This document shows, in pieces, positions 7,694-12,811 of a stretch of 12,811 nucleotides of DNA (its first letter is position 1; each line of letters starts with the position of its first letter). The notes beneath the pieces are model-generated. The model was not told the DNA's origin. It ran no database searches and was given only the letters and a program-made list of their open reading frames with translations. The stretch covers positions 1 to 12,811 of the forward strand of contig JAPZTS010000058.1 of the NCBI GenBank assembly GCA_027533185.1, written 5' to 3'. Source of the stretch: Leptospira sp. Its GTDB lineage: Bacteria > Spirochaetota > Leptospiria > Leptospirales > Leptospiraceae. A program made the translations under genes and the position numbers.

Positions 7694-8937
7694 CCTATTT
7701 ACAAAACCAAGACCCAGAAGTTTTTGCTGCACTTAAAAAAGAAGACGAAAGGCAAGAGCACTCTCTCGAAATGATCGCAAGCGAAAACTTTGTATCGCGT
7801 GCTGTTTTAGAAGCTTACCATTCTACACTGACAAACAAATATGCCGAAGGATATCCGGGAAAACGTTATTACAATGGATGTGAAAATGCGGACGTCGTGG
7901 AACAACTCGCAATCGATCGAGCCAAAAAGATGTTCGGAGCCGAATATGCGAATGTACAACCACATAGCGGTGCCCAAGCAAATATGGCAGTTTTTTTGGC
8001 AACACTGGAACCAGGAGATGCCTTTCTTGGGATGAATTTGGCCCACGGTGGACACCTAACTCATGGAAGTGCGGTAAACATTAGCGGAAAGTATTTCAAA
8101 CCCATTCCTTATGGTGTAAAAGAATCAGACGAACGAATTGATTATGATGAAGTCGCAAAACTTGCAAAAGAGCACAAACCGAAATTGATCGTTGTGGGTG
8201 CTTCTGCTTATCCAAGAACAATTGACTTCGCTAAATTTAAGGAAATTGCCGATAGCATTGGCGCCAAGATTATGGCGGATATTGCACATATTTCTGGTTT
8301 GGTGGTAGCTGGCGAACACCCGTCCCCTATCGGAATTTGTGATTTTGTTACAACCACAACTCACAAAACCTTACGTGGCCCTAGAGGCGGCCTTATTCTT
8401 TCTAGTGCGGCTAACGAAAAGATCTTAAACTCTCGTGTGTTTCCAGGCATCCAGGGTGGACCGCTAATGCATGTCATTGCGGCAAAAGCTGTGGCCTTTC
8501 GGGAAGCTCTCCAACCAGAATTTAAGACCTATATCCAACAAGTGGTAAAAAATGCAAAAACGCTTGCGGAGACCTTCCAAAAACGAGGCTATCGAGTAAT
8601 TTCCGGTGGAACAGACAACCATATTGTGTTAGTTGACGTTTCTGTTAAAGGATTAACTGGTGCAGCCGCGGCCGATGGTTTAGACCATATTGGCGTAACC
8701 ATCAACAAAAATGCCATCCCATTTGATAAAAATCCTCCAGCCGTTGCATCCGGAATCCGATTGGGAACTCCAGCCCTGACAACAAGAGGATTTAAGGAGT
8801 CTGAGATTACGCAAGTAGGGAACATCATTTGTGATTTCCTTGACCACATAGGCGATGCTAGTTGGGAAGCAAAAGTAAAGGGTGCTGTGACTGAACTCAC
8901 GGGTAAGTTCCCTATGAAATCCTTTCGTCTAGACTAA
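7690..8937 (+). CDS. glyA: Serine hydroxymethyltransferase
   Basis: 415-aa cytoplasmic PLP enzyme that interconverts serine plus tetrahydrofolate with glycine plus 5,10-methylene-tetrahydrofolate, the main feed of one-carbon units. Full length for the family (about 415-420). Seen: [11 protein letters not shown] (26-36), [16 protein letters not shown] (48-63), QPHSGAQAN (90-98), the PLP-contacting [10 protein letters not shown] (196-205, with Asp197 and His200) and [14 protein letters not shown] (221-234) with the Schiff-base Lys226, plus HIVLVDV and [15 protein letters not shown] near the C-terminus. The ATG at 7690 overlaps the lplA TGA by 4 nt with only a weak purine stretch upstream, so translation is probably coupled. 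Last gene of the rhomboid-lplA-glyA unit. Identification is secure. Confidence 0.98.
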   Translation: MTYLQNQDPEVFAALKKEDERQEHSLEMIASENFVSRAVLEAYHSTLTNKYAEGYPGKRYYNGCENADVVEQLAIDRAKKMFGAEYANVQPHSGAQANMAVFLATLEPGDAFLGMNLAHGGHLTHGSAVNISGKYFKPIPYGVKESDERIDYDEVAKLAKEHKPKLIVVGASAYPRTIDFAKFKEIADSIGAKIMADIAHISGLVVAGEHPSPIGICDFVTTTTHKTLRGPRGGLILSSAANEKILNSRVFPGIQGGPLMHVIAAKAVAFREALQPEFKTYIQQVVKNAKTLAETFQKRGYRVISGGTDNHIVLVDVSVKGLTGAAAADGLDHIGVTINKNAIPFDKNPPAVASGIRLGTPALTTRGFKESEITQVGNIICDFLDHIGDASWEAKVKGAVTELTGKFPMKSFRLD

Positions 8938-8938
8938 A

Positions 8939-8977
8939 AACAAACTCGTTTGTTATTGGTTGGTTTTTAAACCGACC
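8939..8977. terminator. Probable bidirectional terminator between converging glyA and the NRDE gene
   Basis: Two inverted repeats fill the 29-nt gap and run into the NRDE gene end. AACAAA-CTCG-TTTGTT (8939-8954) is followed on the - strand by T-rich sequence ending in TTTTT. GGTTGGTT-TTTA-AACCGACC (8958-8977, one T-G wobble) lies just beyond the glyA side. The hairpins sit after both stop codons or overlap them, as expected for convergent genes. The stems are AT-rich and the T-tracts imperfect, so strength is uncertain. Confidence 0.5.
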
Positions 8978-9752
8978 AGTTTGGTTCCATAGGACATACC
9001 AAAGTTCTTTCTGAGTACAAATCTACCATCGGGTCGGGGTAAATTCGTTCTACCATTGTTAGTTGGTTTTTGGATATCCAGGTGATCGTAGTTCCCCTCG
9101 TCCCGTAACCTGGAGTTTGGATCCGAATCGAACTAAGTATCCTTTCTTTTTCTTTTCCAATTCCTGTGTCCGGCAATTTGTCTGGGTCGTCTTCCCTTGT
9201 CGCGTCGGCAAATATTTTAAAAAATTCCTCCTTTCCAAAATTACCCGTTAGGATTTGTTCTTCGACCGCTCGTTTTGCGCGAGTTGTTTTGGGCCAATCC
9301 GTATTCCAGGAAGCGTTGCTTACCGCATGAATTCCTGGTTCGACTTCCATTTTGCTTTTGGGATCGTTTCCGAGATAAATTGTACGACCCCGTTCATACA
9401 AAAGGAGATTGAATCCTTCATATTCACCAGACCTTTCCAAAACCTGATTGGCGTAGTCCTCGAGACTTCCTTTGTCCATTAAAAATTCAGATACAAGTAA
9501 ACCCCTAGAGCGGGGATTTGGGTGGGGTGGTTTTTTTAAATTTCGGACATTTGTAAGAAAGGCAAGTCTCCCCTCTCTCGTACAAGCAAGCCAAGTTCCA
9601 TTTGCCTTGAGGTCGATTCCTCCAAAAATTTCGGGCTGGTCCTTCCAAAAATGTATAGGAAGAGCCGGTCTTTCAAAAAATTCATCCCGATTGGAACAAA
9701 GAATGAGGGGAAAATCAGGATGGGCAGCAAGGGCAAGGACTGCAAGGCACAT
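8967..9752 (-). CDS. NRDE/TANGO2 family protein
   Basis: 261-aa protein of the NRDE (TANGO2-like, PF05742) family. Seen: the diagnostic Met-Cys start (MCLAVLALAAHP), the SNRDEFFERP motif (20-29), FGGIDLKANGTWLA and GRLAFLTNVRN in the first 85 residues, then HAVSNASW and the TRGTTITWI strand near the C-terminus. The Cys2/NRDE arrangement resembles N-terminal nucleophile hydrolases, but no reaction is established. Eukaryotic TANGO2/HRG-9 has been proposed to act in haem trafficking; carrying this over to bacteria is inference. The frame extends to a TTG at 9791, but the ATG at 9752 gives the conserved Met-Cys and has a strong GGGGAG seven nt upstream, so 9752 is chosen. It is single, converging on glyA and diverging from the DUF4254 gene with 62 nt between starts. 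No signal peptide. Confidence 0.9.
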   Translation of the reverse strand: MCLAVLALAAHPDFPLILCSNRDEFFERPALPIHFWKDQPEIFGGIDLKANGTWLACTREGRLAFLTNVRNLKKPPHPNPRSRGLLVSEFLMDKGSLEDYANQVLERSGEYEGFNLLLYERGRTIYLGNDPKSKMEVEPGIHAVSNASWNTDWPKTTRAKRAVEEQILTGNFGKEEFFKIFADATREDDPDKLPDTGIGKEKERILSSIRIQTPGYGTRGTTITWISKNQLTMVERIYPDPMVDLYSERTLVCPMEPNWSV

Positions 9753-9759
9753 TCTTCTA

Positions 9760-9765
9760 CTCCCC
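9760..9765 (-). promoter_or_regulatory. Shine-Dalgarno fixing the NRDE gene start
   Basis: GGGGAG on the - strand, seven nt before the ATG at 9752. It decides for the Met-Cys start over the upstream TTG at 9791. Confidence 0.75.
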
Positions 9766-9814
9766 AATCTTTTGGCAGTTTTGAAAGACAAATTTCCCTA
9801 AATATTTGGATTGA

Positions 9815-10468
9815 ATGTGTGAGTATTGTAAAAATTATGAATGTCACATTCGTATGAAACACCTGGATTCTGAAACCGCAGTCTCGATCTTTCAAAATTC
9901 CGTCTTGGATTGGCATAAAAAAGAAGCTCCACACGAAAACCCTTATCCAGACGGAACTCTCGAACACACACTCTACCAAAAAAATCATATCGATACCATC
10001 CAGTGGCATATAGAAGACGAAATCCGTAGGCCAGACATAGCCCTAGAAGAGGTTGTTAGTTTAAAGCGAAAGATTGATAAATTGAACCAAGACCGAACAG
10101 ACCTTGTGGAACGATTGGATGATTTTGTAATCGATATGTTTAAAGATGTAGTTCCGAATAAAGATGCAAAACTCAATTCGGAATCACCCGCATGGTTACT
10201 CGATCGGATGAGTATCTTAGAGCTAAAAATCTATCATATGGAAGAGCAAGTTGCCAGAAAGGATTCTGGTGCGACAAAAGAACATATTCAAAAATGCCAA
10301 AACAAATTGGATGTTCTCCTAGACCAAAGATCTGATCTAAAACAATGTTTAGATGAACTCCTATTTGATTACAAACAAGGAATCAAAAGAGTAAAGGTGT
10401 ATAGGCAAATGAAAATGTACAATGACCAAAATCTCAACCCTTCTTTATACAAAAACAAGGCTGAATGA
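9815..10468 (+). CDS. DUF4254 family protein with N-terminal Cys cluster
   Basis: 217-aa, highly charged helical protein. I recognise DUF4254 from WHIEDEIRRPD (64-74), KRKIDKLNQDRTDL (84-97) and LLDRMSILELKIYHMEEQVAR (about 128-148). The family has no proven activity but often sits beside GT9 glycosyltransferase genes, so a role in LPS/surface-glycan assembly is inferred. The two halves repeat each other: Trp64-His-Ile-Glu and Tyr140-His-Met-Glu, then 86-107 and 164-185, sharing K-[IL]-D-x-L...R-[ST]-D-L...L-D-[DE]. The N-terminus reads MCEYCKNYECHIR, a CxxC-x4-CH pattern that could bind a metal. The ATG at 9815 directly follows an in-frame TGA; Met14 at 9854 is an alternative that would lose the cluster. 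Neither start has a good Shine-Dalgarno. The stop overlaps the GT9 start (ATGA). No membrane segment or signal peptide. Confidence 0.85.
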   Translation: MCEYCKNYECHIRMKHLDSETAVSIFQNSVLDWHKKEAPHENPYPDGTLEHTLYQKNHIDTIQWHIEDEIRRPDIALEEVVSLKRKIDKLNQDRTDLVERLDDFVIDMFKDVVPNKDAKLNSESPAWLLDRMSILELKIYHMEEQVARKDSGATKEHIQKCQNKLDVLLDQRSDLKQCLDELLFDYKQGIKRVKVYRQMKMYNDQNLNPSLYKNKAE

Positions 10469-11520
10469 ACTTACTTGTACTCAGATTTTCGGCGATGGGA
10501 GATGTTGCACTAACAACTCCCGCACTGATTGCCATTGCAGCAAAGTACGCAAACATTCAGATTACAGTTGTTACGCGAGGAAATTTTTCGCCCTTCTTCT
10601 ATAATATTCCTAACTTAAATGTTCTTGGTATCAATTTAAAAAAATATAAAGGAATTTTTGGATTGTGGAAGATGTACCGGGATATTTCCAAACTTGGTCC
10701 TTTCGGATATGTAATTGATCTACATGGGTCTTTACGATCCCGACTTATTTCTTTTATTTTCAGAACCAAAGGTGTTCCTTACCAAAAAATTATTAAGGGC
10801 CGTAGGGAAAAAATTGCCCAAACCAGACGATACAACAAAAAACTAAAAACTCTTCCCCACACGGTGGAACGCTATTTAAATGTATTTAGAAAAGCAGGTT
10901 TTGATGCCCCACTCCGAAAAGGACCTTGGCTCAATGTAGATGGAGAATCAAAAATCTATGCCAAAGAATATTTTAAGTCGATTGGTCTAGATAAAAAATC
11001 CGGGCAATGGATCGGGTTTGCTCCCTTCGCAGGTCACGCATTAAAAGAATGGAGTTTTGAAAAATCCAGACGCCTTGTTGAGATCATTTTAGATGAATTT
11101 CCAGAAGTCAGCGTCTTTCTTTTTGGCGGAAAAGACGAGGCAGAAAAACTCAACATCCTTAAAAATAATTCCACTCGCGTACATCTTGTACAAGGTGGCA
11201 ATTTAGGAATCCGAGGGGAACTCGGTATCATGGACCGATTGGATGTAATGATTGGAATGGATAGCTCCAACGTTCATATCGCAGCTCTTTTAAAAAAACC
11301 AGTGATCGGGCTTTATGGAACAACCCATCCGATGTCAGGTTTTGGACCTTTTGCGCAAGAAGACACAGGTGTATTACAAGTTGACCTGCCGTGTAGGCCC
11401 TGCTCCATCTATGGAAATACAAAATGCTTCCGAGGAGACCATGCTTGTATGGAACTCATAGATCCACTAGACGTGGTTAGGCGGATTCGAGTTTTACAAA
11501 ATGTAAATACTTTATGGTAA
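10465..11520 (+). CDS. Glycosyltransferase family 9 (heptosyltransferase-like)
   Basis: 351-aa GT-B fold glycosyltransferase of family GT9, the family of WaaC/WaaF/WaaQ, which adds sugars (often heptose) to LPS core at the cytoplasmic face of the inner membrane. Seen: LRFSAMGDVALTTPAL (6-21) with the conserved Asp13; VIDLHGSLRSR (83-93); GFAPFAGHALKEWSFEK (184-200), matching the P-G-A-x-x-K-x-W block; GMDSSNVHIAALLKKPVIGLYG (264-285), the sugar-nucleotide site; and a Cys-rich segment CRPC...CFRGDHACM (Cys310, 313, 321, 328), common in this family. The ATG overlaps the DUF4254 stop by 4 nt with AAGG four nt upstream. It is followed by an overlapping membrane-protein gene. The donor sugar cannot be read from sequence; heptose is the default for the family. 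Confidence 0.93.
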   Translation: MNLLVLRFSAMGDVALTTPALIAIAAKYANIQITVVTRGNFSPFFYNIPNLNVLGINLKKYKGIFGLWKMYRDISKLGPFGYVIDLHGSLRSRLISFIFRTKGVPYQKIIKGRREKIAQTRRYNKKLKTLPHTVERYLNVFRKAGFDAPLRKGPWLNVDGESKIYAKEYFKSIGLDKKSGQWIGFAPFAGHALKEWSFEKSRRLVEIILDEFPEVSVFLFGGKDEAEKLNILKNNSTRVHLVQGGNLGIRGELGIMDRLDVMIGMDSSNVHIAALLKKPVIGLYGTTHPMSGFGPFAQEDTGVLQVDLPCRPCSIYGNTKCFRGDHACMELIDPLDVVRRIRVLQNVNTLW

Positions 11521-12521
11521 TTGCTCCTCGAAAATTAAGGGTCTATCCCCTTTTTTTCATATCTATCCTCTTTTTTATCTTTTTTATCATCCGTTTTCCT
11601 GTATCACCTCAAGAATTTGATTCAGTTTTCTATGAAAACAAACTTCCTTCCCCAAATAAAGAAAAATATGAAGAACAGATCAAATGTTCGTTAGATTGTA
11701 AAACTGTTTTTTTTGATCGAGAAGTGAATTATATGGACGAAGTGTGGACAGATCTTGGAAACAATGAAGGGAAACTCGTTATCGACTTCTCTGAACAGAT
11801 GGGTTTTCCATTAGATTCTCCTGAATTGGAAACACCGACCGAATACCTACGCGAGATTGCAAAACGCAACGGTCATGTAAGCTTTGAACCATTATATATA
11901 GCTCAGCGAGGTATGGGACAAGTTGAGTTACCTTTGTTAAAAGATATTTATGGCATTGGTTTCAATATCTACAAACGATTGCGATCCTACTTCAAATTTG
12001 GTAGAATGGAAAACTACAATGCGAAGGTTTTATTTCATCCAACTACGGGGAAGATTTTTTATATCTATTTTTTTCATAGAAACTACGGCCATCTATGTGA
12101 TACGGTATATTCCACCTGCGACAGCCTGGAATACATGGATGATGAACTTTTTGATAGCCAACTTTCAAATCGTTTGAACCAAGGTAGTTATCGAAATTTG
12201 GAAATCAAGTTTTCAAAACAAACTGCAGTTTTACCAAGTTTCCATCTTGATATCCAAAACTTAATGGAAACAAACAAGTCAGCTAGACTGTATAAATGGT
12301 TGATTGCTTCCAAAACTACTGAGACTAAAAAAGTAACTCGAGAACGTTTTTTAACATTAGGACTTGCTGTGCAAATTTTGGACTATAGCCTCACTGCATA
12401 CGAGTTAGTGGAGGCGGCTCAATTGTATCTTCCAGCCCGAGAAAAATCTGCCGAAGTGATTTATGATGAAACCCCAAGCGGAAGAGTCATTCGGTCCGTC
12501 ATTTTTTATCCAGCAAAATAA
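11514..12521 (+). CDS. Membrane-anchored or secreted protein, unknown function
   Basis: 335-aa protein I do not recognise. It has a basic start (MVIAPRKLR), one strongly hydrophobic segment at about residues 11-28 and no obvious cleavage site, then a mixed alpha/beta domain expected to lie outside the cytoplasm. Cysteines come in two close pairs, Cys58/Cys62 and Cys195/Cys202, which would suit disulphides in the periplasm. Aromatic residues are dense around 145-195. No catalytic motif is visible. The ATG lies 7 nt inside the GT9 gene end, with no Shine-Dalgarno, so translation probably depends on reinitiation after GT9. This is the last gene of the DUF4254-GT9 unit and may work with it in envelope biogenesis (inference from position only). 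AT-rich sequence follows the stop (12522-12560). Confidence 0.75.
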   Translation: MVIAPRKLRVYPLFFISILFFIFFIIRFPVSPQEFDSVFYENKLPSPNKEKYEEQIKCSLDCKTVFFDREVNYMDEVWTDLGNNEGKLVIDFSEQMGFPLDSPELETPTEYLREIAKRNGHVSFEPLYIAQRGMGQVELPLLKDIYGIGFNIYKRLRSYFKFGRMENYNAKVLFHPTTGKIFYIYFFHRNYGHLCDTVYSTCDSLEYMDDELFDSQLSNRLNQGSYRNLEIKFSKQTAVLPSFHLDIQNLMETNKSARLYKWLIASKTTETKKVTRERFLTLGLAVQILDYSLTAYELVEAAQLYLPAREKSAEVIYDETPSGRVIRSVIFYPAK

Positions 12522-12570
12522 TTTTTTTTATAAAATTAAAAAAGGCTTTTTTTCTAATGTTCCTTGTTTA

Positions 12571-12588
12571 TCCTAATTGAGCTTAGGA
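12571..12588 (+). promoter_or_regulatory. Inverted repeat covering the ribosome site of the last gene
   Basis: TCCTAA-TTGAGC-TTAGGA is a perfect 6-bp inverted repeat with a 6-nt loop. Its right arm contains most of the AGGAG (12585-12589) that serves the GTG at 12597. In RNA the stem would hide the ribosome site; in DNA it could be an operator. Structure is seen, function is inferred. Confidence 0.35.
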
Positions 12589-12596
12589 GAACCTCT

Positions 12597-12811
12597 GTGA
12601 CAGCTTTCCAACAAAATCTACCCATGCAAATATTACCCTTGGAAAACAATCCAGATGGTAACAAATTCCAAGGTTTCTTTGACACCATGGAGGCCACTCG
12701 TATGAAACTCACCATGGATCCTATCTTTTTTGAGGAAAACCGGGGAAAGACCATTCAAGTCGAATTCTCCATGTCCAATTACAATTTTGCATTTGAATCC
12801 GAGATTTTGCC
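12597..12811 (+). CDS. Start of an unrecognised gene, cut by the window end
   Basis: An open frame of 71 codons plus two bases runs off the window. It starts at GTG 12597 (MTAFQQNLPMQILPLENNPD...), chosen because AGGAGA lies six nt upstream, a very good Shine-Dalgarno; an ATG at codon 10 has none. The visible part has no signal peptide or membrane segment and alternates short beta-type stretches (KFQGFFDTM, GKTIQVEFSMS, FAFESEIL). The look is compatible with the N-terminal beta domain of a PilZ/YcgR-like protein, but that is a weak guess and no family is assigned. It is separated from the preceding gene by 75 nt of AT-rich sequence with A/T-only inverted repeats, so it is probably a separate transcription unit. 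Confidence 0.65.
   Translation, partial: MTAFQQNLPMQILPLENNPDGNKFQGFFDTMEATRMKLTMDPIFFEENRGKTIQVEFSMSNYNFAFESEIL

Noticed and set aside
9781..9808. Possible sigma-70 promoter (TTGAAA ... TATTTG) before the DUF4254 gene
   Set aside because: The -10 match is poor, and such matches are common in AT-rich sequence.
9748..9851. CACATTC twice and its complement GAATGTG once in the divergent NRDE/DUF4254 region
   Set aside because: Two of the three copies are just the start codons plus the Met-Cys beginnings of both proteins, so coding coincidence explains most of it. The GAATGT-C-ACATTC palindrome at 9839-9851 falls in the Cys-motif codons.
9536..10009. 157-codon open frame on the - strand across the NRDE and DUF4254 gene starts
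   Set aside because: It is antisense to two recognised genes, has no family features and no Shine-Dalgarno; it is a shadow frame.
12522..12560. A/T-only inverted repeats (such as A6-GGC-T7) after the 335-aa gene as a terminator
   Set aside because: There are essentially no G/C pairs in the stems; low-complexity AT sequence gives such patterns by chance, so it was not called.

Overview
The window looks like chromosomal DNA of a spirochaete, most likely Leptospira. The evidence is AT-rich sequence (roughly 40% G+C by eye), a permissive spirochaete-type lipoprotein signal, a conserved DUF4254 gene fused by overlap to a family-9 glycosyltransferase gene, and several lineage-restricted envelope proteins. 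No mobile element, CRISPR array, tRNA or rRNA was seen. Both window edges cut a gene.

Left part (1-2569): the 3' portion of an MBOAT O-acyltransferase gene (algI/dltB type) is open from the first base, and a putative lipoprotein gene overlaps its end on the + strand. These converge on a small secreted TPR-like protein gene on the - strand. That gene has a textbook sigma-54 promoter with correct spacing to its Shine-Dalgarno and start codon. Its likely terminator lies inside the 3' coding end of the facing lipoprotein gene.

Centre-left (2570-5983, - strand): a two-gene unit, a metallo-beta-lactamase-fold hydrolase followed after 3 nt by a complete class A penicillin-binding protein (peptidoglycan glycosyltransferase plus transpeptidase).

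Centre (6003-8937, + strand): a tightly coupled rhomboid protease / lipoate-protein ligase / serine hydroxymethyltransferase unit with two 4-nt start-stop overlaps. It starts only 19 nt from the divergent hydrolase. lplA and glyA plausibly meet at the glycine cleavage system: the lipoylated H protein makes the methylene-THF and glycine/serine pools that GlyA interconverts. The unit ends in an inverted-repeat region shared with the converging NRDE/TANGO2 gene on the - strand (8967-9752).

Right part (9815-12521, + strand): DUF4254 protein, GT9 (heptosyltransferase-like) glycosyltransferase and a membrane-anchored protein of unknown function, all with overlapping ends. This is probably a surface-polysaccharide/LPS unit. 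The DUF4254 protein shows a clear internal duplication. The window ends in the first 71 codons of another gene (GTG start, strong Shine-Dalgarno) whose ribosome site lies in an inverted repeat.

The strongest unusual signals are the sigma-54 promoter with a 10-bp repeat upstream, and the internal duplication in the DUF4254 protein. No wholly new multi-gene defence or mobile system could be supported.
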